This document shows positions 8,616 through 18,500 of a stretch of 50,333 nt of DNA, in pieces. Position numbers and translations under genes: made by a program. The notes beneath the pieces are model-generated. The model saw only the letters and a list, made by a program, of their open reading frames with translations, did not search any database and was not told the origin of the DNA. Source of the DNA: an uncultured Clostridia bacterium (GTDB lineage Bacteria > Bacillota > Clostridia > Oscillospirales > Oscillospiraceae); the NCBI GenBank assembly GCA_932222125.1, contig CAKNZJ010000338.1, positions 1-50,333 on the forward strand. Reading direction: 5' to 3'. How positions within the stretch are numbered: the stretch's first letter is position 1; each line of letters begins with the position of its first letter.

Positions 8616-8662
8616 GCAAGGCGCACCCCAGCCCCCGGTGTGGAAGCTGGGGTGCGCCTTGC
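8616..8662 (-). promoter_or_regulatory. Intercistronic hairpin between binding protein and permease genes
   Basis: A 17-bp perfect stem (8616-8632 with 8646-8662) with a 13-base loop fills the spacer. No T-run follows on the minus strand, so it looks like an mRNA stabiliser or partial terminator that keeps binding-protein mRNA in excess, a common design in ABC operons. Confidence 0.65.
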
Positions 8663-8688
8663 TGGGTGAGATTCCCTTGCTGGATTGA

Positions 8689-9639
8689 TTAGATCTCGGG
8701 CTGGATGGAGATGGCTTGGGCCATTAGGGCGTTGAAGTGCTCGGCGGTCAGGCCGTCCAGGGCGGCGTTGATGGCATCCTTCAGGGCGGTGTTGCCTTTA
8801 ACCACCGAGATGCCCAGGTTCACATCCCCATCGGCCACCTTAAAGTTGTCATCAGTATTGGTGAAGTCCAGAATGGTCAGGCTGTCATAAGTAGCCACGG
8901 CGCCCATAGCAGTGGGCATATCGGTGCAGATAAAGTCCACCGTGCCACTCTCCACAGCGGTGATCATGGCAGGGGCGGTCTCTGCCTCGGGCATGATTTG
9001 GGCATTGGGAATCTGGGGCAGGAAAGAGTTGTACCAGACGGTACCAGTTTGGGCGGTGCAGGTGCCGGTGAGCTGAGAGATGCCGGTGGCCTTGGACTGC
9101 TCGCTGTCTTTTTTGGCAACGCATACGATGTCGGCGTAGAGATAGGGGCCTGCCATATCCACCTCCCGCAGCCGCTCTTCCGTCATGGACTGACCGGAGA
9201 TAGCCACATCTACGGTGCTGGAGTCCAGGGCAGGGGTGAGTCCCTCCCAACCGATGGCCATGACCTGGAGTTCCCAGCCATAGGCCTCACAGATGCGCTT
9301 GGCCATGATCACGTCGTAGCCATTGGCATAGGAGCCGGGCGCGTTGACGATGGGCACCGCGCCGTTGGCATCATCCAGCTGGGTCCAGTTATAGGGGGCA
9401 TAGACGCACTCCATGCCCACAGTGAGCACACCGTCTTCCAGGCCGGGGATGGCAGAGGTATCGGTGCCGGTGAGATTCGCCACGGGGGGGATGGTGATCT
9501 GGGGCTGGGCGCTGTCGGTAGCCGGAGTCTGGGTACTGTCGGTGGGCTGGCCGGAGCTGCTGACGGGATTGTTGGTGCAAGCGGTCATAGACAGCACCAT
9601 CGAGGCGGACAGCATCAGGGCAAGTAACTTCTTTTTCAT
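8689..9639 (-). CDS. Amino acid ABC transporter substrate-binding lipoprotein (probably lysine)
   Basis: A 316-residue extracellular receptor of solute-binding family 3. The N-terminus is a lipoprotein signal (MKKKLLALMLSASMVLSMTAC) with the lipidated Cys at 21, then a Ser/Thr/Pro/Gln-rich linker of about 35 residues. The mature domain begins VLTVGMECVYAPYNW and has the usual GYDVIMAKRI, DVAISGQSMTEER and GTVDFICTDMP segments. The ATG at 9639 follows AAGGGAG; the frame is open further up without a ribosome site. A lysine riboswitch in its leader points to lysine, or a closely linked basic amino acid, as ligand. Confidence 0.92.
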   Translation of the reverse strand: MKKKLLALMLSASMVLSMTACTNNPVSSSGQPTDSTQTPATDSAQPQITIPPVANLTGTDTSAIPGLEDGVLTVGMECVYAPYNWTQLDDANGAVPIVNAPGSYANGYDVIMAKRICEAYGWELQVMAIGWEGLTPALDSSTVDVAISGQSMTEERLREVDMAGPYLYADIVCVAKKDSEQSKATGISQLTGTCTAQTGTVWYNSFLPQIPNAQIMPEAETAPAMITAVESGTVDFICTDMPTAMGAVATYDSLTILDFTNTDDNFKVADGDVNLGISVVKGNTALKDAINAALDGLTAEHFNALMAQAISIQPEI

Positions 9640-9684
9640 ATTAACTCCCTTTTCTATGTAAGATTTCTCCCCCATTGGGGTAAA

Positions 9685-9723
9685 CAATAAAAAGCCATGA
9701 GCCGCTTGATGCGAATCATGGCT
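9685..9723 (-). terminator. Riboswitch expression-platform terminator
   Basis: On the minus strand, an 8-bp stem (9723-9716 with 9700-9693) with an inner 3-bp helix is followed by TTTTTATTG. It lies 30 bases after the lysine aptamer and 46 bases before the binding-protein start, the position of a ligand-controlled terminator. Confidence 0.85.
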
Positions 9724-9753
9724 GGTGACACCTCGGGGGAGAGGGTTCCATCA

Positions 9754-9912
9754 TGATAGCGCTCCACACAGGGTGTGACAGTCCGCCGGGTGTTTCCCGC
9801 CGGCCCAGGCGCGCACGGCTGGACTGACCGTGCACCCTTCGGCGACCTTGCCCTTCACCGGGAGGCGGTTGTCCTTGCCCTCCCGGATACTCATCTAGCC
9901 GCGCCTCTATCA
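9754..9912 (-). ncRNA. Lysine riboswitch (L box) aptamer
   Basis: Read on the minus strand the 159-base element matches the L-box core of Bacillus lysC: P1 TGATAG (9912-9907) pairs with CTATCA (9759-9754). It is followed by AGAGGCGC and GATGAGTAT, then the GTGAAGGGCAAGG and TCGCCGAAGG block, then GGACTGTCA and GGAGCGCTATC at the 3' end. Lysine binding to this class normally favours the downstream terminator. With the promoter at 9974-10002 and the terminator at 9685-9723 the whole control unit is complete. A glycine riboswitch was considered and rejected. Confidence 0.92.
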
Positions 9913-9973
9913 ATAGTCGATGTATCCAGAACCGCCTTCCGCTTTACTTTGGCGGCGATCCTGTTTGGGTGGG

Positions 9974-10002
9974 ATTATAGACCCCTTCCCCTCCCCTGTC
10001 AA
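9974..10002 (-). promoter_or_regulatory. Consensus sigma-A promoter of the lysine transporter operon
   Basis: On the minus strand a perfect TTGACA (10002-9997), 17 bases, perfect TATAAT (9979-9974). A start near 9967 gives a leader of about 330 bases containing the riboswitch. Confidence 0.92.
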
Positions 10003-10158
10003 TAGAGAAATAGAATTTAGGGCCTTTACAGGAATATCTTGCGGCGTGTCCCCACTGTCAGACCAAACCGTCGGTAGAGGGAGCTGGGAGCCTGGAAGAT
10101 TTGGGGAAAGGGGCAAAATTGTTATCACATCACTGGAATTTTTATTTACAAATTCCTC

Positions 10159-10187
10159 TTTTTTCTCGCGGCGAGATATGCTATACT
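10159..10187 (+). promoter_or_regulatory. Candidate secA promoter
   Basis: A T-rich -35 (10159-10164) and TATACT (10182-10187) preceded by TGC, an extended -10. The -35 is poor. Confidence 0.45.
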
Positions 10188-10264
10188 GTACAAGTTAAAT
10201 TGGGACTTTTTCAAGACTGATCAGCCTGCAAAGGATATTGATGTATAGAAAGGACACGGAAGCT

Positions 10265-13051
10265 ATGGGTCTGTTTTCAAAATTATTTGGCACCCACTCG
10301 GAACGAGAGGTTAAGACGCTCAACCCCGTCATTGATAAAATCGAGGCGCTGGGGGAGAAATATCACGCCATGAGTGACAAGGAACTCCAGGCCCAGACCG
10401 GTCTGCTCAAGGAGCGCTTAGCCCATGGGGAGACCCTGGACGACATTCTGCCCGAAGCATTTGCCACCTGCCGGGAGGCGGCAGACCGGGTGCTGGGTAT
10501 GCGCCCTTACCGGGTTCAGCTTATCGGCGGCATGATTCTCCACCAGGGCCGCATTGCTGAGATGAAAACCGGCGAGGGTAAGACCTTGGTTGCCACCCTG
10601 CCTGCCTATCTCAACGCCCTATCCGGACGAGGGGTACACATCATCACCGTCAACGATTACCTGGCCAAGCGCGATTCGGAATGGATGGGGAAATTGTACC
10701 GGTTCCTAGGCCTTACCGTGGGCCTGGTGATCCATGGGGTGGACAAGGAGGAGAAGAAGCGCGCCTATGCCGCCGATATCACCTACGGCACCAACAACGA
10801 ATTCGGATTTGACTATCTCCGGGACAACATGGCCATCTATGCTCAGGAGCTGGTGCAGAGAGGGCATGTATTTGCCATTGTGGATGAGGTGGATTCCATC
10901 CTCATCGACGAGGCCCGTACGCCCCTGATTATCTCCGGACAGGGGGAGCAGTCCACGCAACTCTACCAGCTGGCCGACAATTTCGCTGCCAGACTTAAGT
11001 GTCTGCGGGTGGCCTCGGTAGACGCTAAGCAAGAGGAGGACGCCTCCCTGGATGCCGATTATATTGTGGATGAAAAGGCCCGCACTGCCACTCTCACTGC
11101 CCAGGGCATCAAGAAGGCGGAGCAGATGTTCAATGTGGAAAATCTGTCCGATGGGGAAAATACCACGCTGTCTCACCATATCAACCAGGCCATCAAAGCC
11201 CGTGGAGTAATGAGGCGGGATATTGATTATGTGGTGAAGGATGGAGAGGTCATCATTGTGGACGAGTTCACCGGCCGTCTCATGTACGGCCGGCGGTACA
11301 ATGAGGGGCTGCACCAGGCGATTGAGGCCAAGGAGCATGTCACTGTGGCCAGGGAGTCTAAGACGCTGGCTACCATTACCTTCCAAAACTACTTCCGCCT
11401 GTATGAAAAGCTGTCCGGCATGACGGGCACTGCCATGACGGAGGAGGAAGAGTTCGGCACCATCTATTCCCTGGACATTGTGGAGATTCCAACCAACCGG
11501 CCCCTGGCACGGCAGGATCACTCTGATGTGGTCTATAAGACGCAGGCGGGCAAGTACCGGGCGGTGGTGGAACAGATCAAGCAGTGCCACGCCAAAGGTC
11601 AGCCGGTGCTGGTGGGCACGGTGTCCATCGAGATATCCGAACTTGTGAGCAAGCTGCTCACCAAGGCGGGAATCCGCCACAATGTGCTCAACGCCAAGCA
11701 CCATGAGCGGGAGGCGGAGATCGTGGCCCAGGCAGGTAAGCTGGGTGCAGTTACCGTAGCCACCAATATGGCCGGACGTGGAACGGATATTATGTTAGGA
11801 GGCAATGCCGAGTTCATGGCCCGCTCTGAGCTGCGCCGCATGGGAATGAGTGATGAGCTCATCGCCGAGGCAACCGGCCACGCTGAGACCGACAACCAGG
11901 AGATTCTGGAGGCCCGCAAGGCGTTCGCCCGGGCAGAGGAAAAATTTCAAGAGGAAATTCGGGAGGAGGCGGAGAAGGTCCGGGCGGCCGGCGGACTGTA
12001 TATTCTGGGCACTGAGCGCCATGAGTCCCGCCGTATCGACAACCAGCTCCGGGGCCGTGCGGGGCGGCAGGGGGATCCAGGCGAGAGCCGGTTTTTCCTA
12101 TCGCTGGAAGATGATATTCTGCGCCTGTTTGGCTCTGAGCGCATCCAGGCTATGATGGAGCGCTTTGGAGTGGATGAGGACACGCCACTGGACCAAAAAA
12201 TGCTGTCCACCGCCATTGAAAATGCCCAGAAACAGGTGGAGTCCCGTAACTTCCAGACCCGAAAGACAGTGCTGGAATACGACGATGTGATGAACACTCA
12301 GCGGGGGGTTATCTACAAACAGCGCCGTCAGGTTTTGGACGGCGAGGACATCCACGCCGCTATTGAGAATATGATGGTGTCTATGGTCACCGGGCTGGTG
12401 TCCAGCCATATGGGGGAGCAGGGCAGCTTGAATGAGAAGGCATTTCAAGAGGCAACCGCACACCTGGCTGGATCCGTGTACACTGGCCAGGAACTCCGAG
12501 AGCTCCAGCAAGAGGCGCCGAAACTGTCCGCTGACCAATTGGATGAAAGGCTTCTGGCGCTGGCTCGGGAGAATTATGCCAAGCGAGAGGCCTATATCAA
12601 CGATGCCATGGCGGGACATGTGGATAGTGACAAGCAGCCCATGCGAGAATTGGAACGGATCATTCTGCTGCGGGTAGTGGATGAGTACTGGATGGATCAT
12701 ATCGACGCCATGACTGAATTGCGCCAAGGGATCGGACTGCGGGCCTACGGTCAGTCCGATCCGGTGGTGGAGTATAAGCGGGAAGGCTTCGATATGTTTG
12801 AGCAGATGATCACCGCCATCCAGGAGGAGACCATCCGCCGCTTGTTCACCATTCGGCTCAAGACCAACGAGGAGCTCAGACGGGAGCGGGTGGCTAAGGT
12901 GACCGGCGAGTCCGGCGGCTCCGATGGCACCGTAAAGCGGCAGCCTGTGAAGAAGGTGGCCAAGATTGGCCGCAACGACCCTTGTCCCTGCGGGTCTGGG
13001 ATGAAGTGGAAGAAGTGTACCTGTGCCGAGTATCACAGGGATGTTCAGTAA
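10265..13051 (+). CDS. secA: Preprotein translocase ATPase SecA
   Basis: A 928-residue motor that pushes unfolded precursors through SecYEG. Visible are Walker A MKTGEGKT (100-107), Walker B VDEVDSILIDEARTP (206-220), the preprotein-crosslinking region ending in the GRLMYGRRY segment, the second nucleotide-binding fold with ATNMAGRGTDI and QLRGRAGRQGD, and the helical scaffold region with YWMDHIDAM. The C-terminal SEC-C zinc tail is CPCGSGMKWKKCTC. The start MGLFSKLFG at 10265 fits family N-termini; a start at 10241 after AAAGGA is an alternative. Between the ATPase half-motifs is an insertion of about 65 residues (about 525-590), as in other non-Bacillus SecAs. Confidence 0.96.
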   Translation: MGLFSKLFGTHSEREVKTLNPVIDKIEALGEKYHAMSDKELQAQTGLLKERLAHGETLDDILPEAFATCREAADRVLGMRPYRVQLIGGMILHQGRIAEMKTGEGKTLVATLPAYLNALSGRGVHIITVNDYLAKRDSEWMGKLYRFLGLTVGLVIHGVDKEEKKRAYAADITYGTNNEFGFDYLRDNMAIYAQELVQRGHVFAIVDEVDSILIDEARTPLIISGQGEQSTQLYQLADNFAARLKCLRVASVDAKQEEDASLDADYIVDEKARTATLTAQGIKKAEQMFNVENLSDGENTTLSHHINQAIKARGVMRRDIDYVVKDGEVIIVDEFTGRLMYGRRYNEGLHQAIEAKEHVTVARESKTLATITFQNYFRLYEKLSGMTGTAMTEEEEFGTIYSLDIVEIPTNRPLARQDHSDVVYKTQAGKYRAVVEQIKQCHAKGQPVLVGTVSIEISELVSKLLTKAGIRHNVLNAKHHEREAEIVAQAGKLGAVTVATNMAGRGTDIMLGGNAEFMARSELRRMGMSDELIAEATGHAETDNQEILEARKAFARAEEKFQEEIREEAEKVRAAGGLYILGTERHESRRIDNQLRGRAGRQGDPGESRFFLSLEDDILRLFGSERIQAMMERFGVDEDTPLDQKMLSTAIENAQKQVESRNFQTRKTVLEYDDVMNTQRGVIYKQRRQVLDGEDIHAAIENMMVSMVTGLVSSHMGEQGSLNEKAFQEATAHLAGSVYTGQELRELQQEAPKLSADQLDERLLALARENYAKREAYINDAMAGHVDSDKQPMRELERIILLRVVDEYWMDHIDAMTELRQGIGLRAYGQSDPVVEYKREGFDMFEQMITAIQEETIRRLFTIRLKTNEELRRERVAKVTGESGGSDGTVKRQPVKKVAKIGRNDPCPCGSGMKWKKCTCAEYHRDVQ

Positions 13052-13120
13052 CGTGACCTGGAAATCCACTGGCTCGTCCTACGGGATTTTACCTAAAGGA
13101 CTGCTTCGGGAGGAATTTGT

Positions 13121-13939
13121 TTGAGCATGCAGATTGTGGAGCGAATCCAAAACGGAGTGACCTTTTTGGCGGCGGAGAGCATTGAGGCCGCCGGAAGGGT
13201 GGCCCACGGCTTTTCCACCCGATTGGGGGGAGTGTCTCAGGGAATGTGGGACAGTCTCAACCTGGGGGTAAGCCGTGGGGATGACCCTGACCATGTTCGG
13301 GAGAATTACCGGCGTTTTCTGACTGCCATTGGCGCTGACGGTCAGGTGATAGCCATGAGCCATCAGGTTCACGGCGGAGAGGTACACACCGTTACCACCG
13401 CCGACTTGAGGACGGACCCCTATGACAAGGTGGAGTACGAGGCAGACGGACTGATGACCGACCTGCCGGGAGTGACCCTGCTGGTCTATTCCGCTGACTG
13501 CATCCCCGTGTTGTTTTATGACCCGGTGCGGCGGGTGGCTGCAGCCGTCCATGCGGGCTGGCGGGGGACAGCCGCCGGCATTGTGGACAACGCAGTGGCC
13601 CGGATGAAGGACGTGTACCACAGCCGGCCGGAGGATATTTTGGCGGCAATTGGCCCAGGTGTCTGTTCCAGCTGTTTTGAGACCCATGAGGATGTGCCAA
13701 ACGCTATGACTGCAGCGCTGTCCACCTGTGTGCTTCACCATATCAAAATCAAGGAGAATGGAAAGTTCTCTGTAGATTTACGGGAGATTAACAGGATGCG
13801 CCTGGAACAGGTTGGGTTGAACCCGGATCATATCGCGGTAAGCACTCAGTGCACCGCTTGCCATCTGGACCGGTTTTGGAGCCATAGACGAATGGGGAAT
13901 GAACGAGGCTCCATGGCCGCCGCAATTCAGCTGAAATGA
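13121..13939 (+). CDS. pgeF: Multicopper-polyphenol-oxidase-fold protein, YfiH/PgeF family
   Basis: A 272-residue YfiH/YlmD family protein, reported in other bacteria as a peptidoglycan editing factor and as a purine nucleoside phosphorylase/adenosine deaminase. The metal-site residues are present: SHQVHGGEV, YSADCIPVLF, AVHAGWRGTAAG, GVCSSCFETHEDV and CTACHLDRFWSHRR. The TTG at 13121 is 6 bases after GGGAGGA; an ATG at 13127 would have a 12-base spacing, so TTG is slightly preferred. It follows secA by 69 bases and overlaps the next gene by 4 bases. Confidence 0.88.
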   Translation: MSMQIVERIQNGVTFLAAESIEAAGRVAHGFSTRLGGVSQGMWDSLNLGVSRGDDPDHVRENYRRFLTAIGADGQVIAMSHQVHGGEVHTVTTADLRTDPYDKVEYEADGLMTDLPGVTLLVYSADCIPVLFYDPVRRVAAAVHAGWRGTAAGIVDNAVARMKDVYHSRPEDILAAIGPGVCSSCFETHEDVPNAMTAALSTCVLHHIKIKENGKFSVDLREINRMRLEQVGLNPDHIAVSTQCTACHLDRFWSHRRMGNERGSMAAAIQLK

Positions 13940-15480
13940 GGCGGCTGCTGACCCTGCTGCTGGCGCTATGCCTTACCTTGACCTTGGCTGGTTGCGAGAG
14001 GGAGGCGTCTGCGGATAGCCAACCGGTATCGCCTAGTCCCATCCCCACCCCTGCCCCCGCCAGCTCACCAGGGGGGGAACCGTTTTCCCTGGGTTATGAC
14101 CCGGCCTCTACCCTCCATCCAATCACTGGAACCAGCCAAGTCAATCAGGATCTGACCGGGCTGGTATACCAGGGGTTATACCAGCTGGATAATCACTTCA
14201 CGCCTCAGCCGGTGCTGGCTAAGTCCGCCCAAGCCAGCCAGGATGGACTGGTGTGGACCATCGGAGTGAAGGATGGGGTGACCTTTTCAGACGGCACCCC
14301 GCTTACCGCAGACCATGTGGCTGCCTCTTTGAATGTGGCACGGACCAGCGGCCTGTATGGTGATCGTTTGGCGGCGGTGGATTCAGTGCTTGCCGGAGAG
14401 GGAATTGTAACCATCACGCTATCCTCTGCCCATGGGAACCTGCCCGCTTTACTGGATGTGCCGGTGGTGCTGGATCGGGGCACCCTCGCCCCCTTGGGAA
14501 CGGGCTACTATCAATATGAGAGCGCTGGAACCGGACTGGCTTTGCAGATAAACCCTCATCACCCGAGCGCCGCCGCCCTGCCCTATACGGCCATCCGGCT
14601 GGTGGCTGTCTCTGACGCTGAACAGTATATCGCCGCATTTGATACAGGACAGGTGAGTGCGGTGACCACTGATTTCTCCAAGTCCTATGCTATAGGGTAT
14701 ACCAGCAGCTTTGAGGCCAAGGATTACCCTACCACCAATTTGTTGTATATCGGGTTTCGCACCACCGGGGGGCCTTGCCAATCCCCCGTGGTGCGCCAGG
14801 CCTTTGCCCGAGCCTTTGACCGAGAGGCGGTGACCCGATCTGTGCTGTCTGGCCATGGTCAAGCCTCCACCCTGCCCATCTCCCCTGCCCACAGGGAGTA
14901 TGATGGACAGGTAGCCTCTTTGTTAGACTGCGATATGAAAGAGGCCGCCGCGCTGCTGGGGGAGGCAGGTTATGCCCTGTCAGAAGAGGGGGGAATGCGT
15001 TCCAACGGAGGCAGGCCTCTTACTGTCACCCTATTGGTGAACAGCGATGGCGAGGCAAAGCAGGCTGTGGCGAAACAGCTGGCGGCCAGCCTGACCGATT
15101 TGGGTGTGACGGTAGAGATCACCGCTATGGCGTGGGAGGAGTATGCCGCGGCCCTGGCGGCGGGCAGATTTGATCTATATCTGGGTGAAGTGCGCCTCAC
15201 GGGGGATTTTGACCCCGCTGTGTTGCTCACAGGAAGGCTGAATTACGGCGGGTATACCAGTCAAACCTTGCCTGACTTGGTGAGCCGGTGGAGAGCGGCT
15301 CAGGGGGAGGAGCGGGTGACTGCCGCTGCAGAGCTGTGGGAGGAGCTGGCTCAGAGCGTCCCCATTGCCCCACTGTGCTTCAAGCGTGGTTCACTGCTCA
15401 TGCGCTGGGGGACGGCTGCTAACCTTCAGCCTACCCGGGCAAACCCATTTTGGCAGATGGAGCAATGGACCAGGGGTTGA
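13936..15480 (+). CDS. Family 5 extracellular solute-binding lipoprotein (OppA/DppA-like), no partner permease
   Basis: A 514-residue peptide/nickel-type ABC receptor. It has a short lipoprotein signal (MRRLLTLLLALCLTLTLAGC, Cys20), a Ser/Pro-rich linker, then the family 5 core: LDNHFTPQPVLAKSAQ, the motif WTIGVKDGVTFSDGTPLTADHV, and the later VRQAFARAFDRE segment. The start overlaps the pgeF stop (ATGA), showing coupling. No oligopeptide permease or ATPase lies beside it, so it either serves a transporter encoded elsewhere or has a non-transport role. Its link to pgeF hints at cell-wall peptide handling, which is inference. Confidence 0.87.
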   Translation: MRRLLTLLLALCLTLTLAGCEREASADSQPVSPSPIPTPAPASSPGGEPFSLGYDPASTLHPITGTSQVNQDLTGLVYQGLYQLDNHFTPQPVLAKSAQASQDGLVWTIGVKDGVTFSDGTPLTADHVAASLNVARTSGLYGDRLAAVDSVLAGEGIVTITLSSAHGNLPALLDVPVVLDRGTLAPLGTGYYQYESAGTGLALQINPHHPSAAALPYTAIRLVAVSDAEQYIAAFDTGQVSAVTTDFSKSYAIGYTSSFEAKDYPTTNLLYIGFRTTGGPCQSPVVRQAFARAFDREAVTRSVLSGHGQASTLPISPAHREYDGQVASLLDCDMKEAAALLGEAGYALSEEGGMRSNGGRPLTVTLLVNSDGEAKQAVAKQLAASLTDLGVTVEITAMAWEEYAAALAAGRFDLYLGEVRLTGDFDPAVLLTGRLNYGGYTSQTLPDLVSRWRAAQGEERVTAAAELWEELAQSVPIAPLCFKRGSLLMRWGTAANLQPTRANPFWQMEQWTRG

Positions 15481-15565
15481 GCAGGTATCCCTGTGGGATC
15501 TGACCGCTGGACGCAACGCTGGCAAAGGCCATACTTTAGTGCCGATGGAGAAGGAGAGAATGGGA

Positions 15566-18500
15566 ATGAGCCAAGTGTTTCGCTGTTATGTAGAAAAGCG
15601 CCCCGGTTATGACGTAGAGGGGATGCACCTGCTGCGGGAGCTGCGGGAGCAGTTGGGCATTGAGGGGTTGACTGGCCTGCGGGTGCTCAACCGCTATGAT
15701 GTGGAGGGGATAGACCGTGCCGTATATGAGGTGGCCAAGTCCACCGTATTCTCCGAGCCCCAGGTAGATGTGGTGTACGACGAGGACTTCCCCTTCCATG
15801 CCAAGACTGGAACCATGCTGGCGGTAGAGGCCCTGCCTGGACAGTTTGATCAGAGGGCGGACTCCGCAGCCCAATGCGTCCAGCTGATGTCAGGGGTGGA
15901 GCGCCCGATGGTGGCCAATGCCAGACTGTATCTGCTGGAAGGCGCGCTGTCCCAAGAGGAGCTGGAGCGGGTCAAACATTATCTCATCAATCCGGTGGAG
16001 TGCCGTCAAGCTGATTTGGACAAGCCGTCCACTCTGGCGGCAGACGTCCCCCAGCCCTCCCCTGTGGCGGTGCTGGATGGCTTTACCGCCTTGGATGAAG
16101 ACGGTCTGACAGATCTGCTGGAAGAATATAGTTTGGCCATGGACCTTGCAGACCTGAAATTCCTCCAGGCCTATTTTCGGGACGAGGAGGGGCGAAACCC
16201 CACCGTCACTGAGGTTCGGGTGGTGGATACCTACTGGTCCGACCACTGCCGCCACACCACCTTCTCCACCCATTTAGACCGGGTGGATATAAAAGATCAG
16301 GCAGTAAAAGCTGCCTATGAGCGATACCTGGCTGCCCGGGCAGAGGTTTATGGGGAGGAGGGGGCGGCGATCAGGCCCCAGACTCTAATGGACCTTGCCA
16401 CCATCGGAGCCAAAACTTTAAAGAGGCGGGGCAAGCTGCCTGAGTTGGATGAGAGTGAAGAGATCAACGCCTGTTCTATCCATGTCCCAGTGGCCGTGAA
16501 CGGTGAGCAGCAGGATTGGCTGCTCATGTTCAAAAATGAGACCCACAACCATCCCACCGAGATCGAGCCTTTCGGTGGAGCGGCCACCTGTATTGGCGGC
16601 TGTATCCGTGATCCTCTGTCTGGCCGTGCCTATGTCCATCAGGCGATGCGGGTCACCGGGGGTGGGGATCCCACCGTCCCCATAAGCGAGACCTTAAAGG
16701 GCAAGCTGCCGCAGCGGAAGCTTGCTCAGGCCGCCGCCGCAGGGTACTCCTCCTATGGCAATCAGATCGGACTGGCCACCGGCCATGTAGCGGAGGTATA
16801 CCATCCCGGCTATATGGCCAAACGGCTGGAGTGTGGTGTGGTGGCCGGGGCTGTCCCTGCCGCCTACGTTTGCCGGGAGCGCCCCGCTCCTGGGGATGTG
16901 GTCATCTTATTGGGTGGCCGTACCGGTCGGGACGGTATCGGTGGGGCCACAGGCTCCTCTAAGAGCCACAACCAGACCTCTCTGGACACAATGGCTTCTG
17001 AGGTGCAAAAGGGAAACCCTCCTGAGGAGCGTAAGATTCAGCGGTTGTTTCGGGACGCTCAAGTCACCCGTCTCATTAAACGGTGCAACGATTTTGGCGC
17101 CGGAGGCGTTTCGGTGGCCATCGGAGAGTTGGCTGATGGGGTATGCATTGATCTGGATAAGGTTCAGAAGAAGTACGATGGGCTGGACGGAACTGAGCTA
17201 GCCATCTCTGAAAGTCAGGAACGGATGGCGGTGGTGGTTGCGCCTAAGGACGAGCAGGCATTGATCGCCGCTGCGCATCGAGAAAACCTGGAGGCGTATC
17301 GGGTGGCGGTGGTAACCAAGCTCCCCCGGATGGTGATGACATGGCGGGGAGAGACCATCGCTGATTTGAGCCGGGAGTTTCTCAACACCAACGGCACCGA
17401 CAAGCACACTGCCGTGGAGGTGGAGCCCCGAGCTGCACTTAAGCAGCTGTCACAGCCCGACACCCTGCGTGCGCTGGCGTCCAGCCTGAAGGCTGCCTCT
17501 CGCAGGGGGCTGATTGAGCGTTTTGACAGCTCCATTGGGGCGGGCTCCGTGTTGATGCCCTTTGGTGGGGCCACCCAGCGCACGCCCGCTCAGGTGATGG
17601 CTGCCCTGTTCCCTGTGCTGCCGGAGCAGGAGACGGATCAGGCTTCTGCTATGTCCTGGGCGTTCGACCCGGAGGAGATGGAATATGACCCCTATGAGGG
17701 TGCCAAAAATGGAGTGGTGGTCTCTGTGGCCAAGCTGGTAGCCGCTGGTGCGGACTACACAGGGGCCTACCTCACCTTCCAGGAATTTTTTGAACGGCTG
17801 AGGGATGATCCGCGCCGTTGGGGGAAACCCTTCTCCGCGCTGCTGGGGGCACTGGACGCCCAGTTGGGACTGGAGCTGGCCGCCATTGGGGGGAAGGACT
17901 CCATGTCCGGATCATTTATGGACTTGGATGTGCCCCCTACCCTGATCTCCTTTGCCATTGCTCCGGTAAGCGCTAAAGAGGTGCTCTCTCCTGAATTCAA
18001 GCAGGGGGAGCACCCGGTGTACTTGTTTACCGGGACGGACATGATGGAGATAAGGGAAGCCTGGAAAGAGTTGCACACTCTATGTATTCAGGGGAAGGTA
18101 AAAGCAGCCTGGGCGGTGGAGCACAGTGTGGCCGAGGGTGTGATGAAGATGTCCTTTGGCAATGGGGTGGGTTTCAAGGGAGAAGGTACTTTTGATAGGT
18201 ATCATTGCCCCATGCCGGGGGCCATTATAGCCGAGTTGACCGAGGAGATATCCAATCCACATACACTCAGGCTGGGGATAACCACAGGGGAAGCGGTGAT
18301 CTCCATTGGAAGCGACTCCGCTCCCATCCAGGAGCTGTTATCCTTGAATGAGGGAGTACTGGAGGATGTATACCCGACCAGGGCTGGGACGGATCGACCG
18401 GTAGAGCCCATCACCTATGACCGACGCTCTCCGGCGGTGTTTGTGGGCGAGCTGGCCAAGCCGCATGTGGTGATCCCCGTATTCCCTGGAACCAACTGCG

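Noticed and set aside
9754..9912. Glycine riboswitch or T-box in the transporter leader
   Set aside because: GCCGAAGG is shared with glycine riboswitches, but the 5' AGAGGCGC segment, the single large aptamer and the 3' CTGTCA and GGAGCGCTATC match the lysine class. There is no T-box sequence.
10706..11704. Long antisense reading frame in secA
   Set aside because: 332 codons opposite secA, as expected for GC-rich codon usage; no ribosome site, no recognisable motif, His/Leu-rich shadow composition.
12098..13069. Antisense reading frame over the secA 3' end
   Set aside because: Mirror of secA codons, no start signal.
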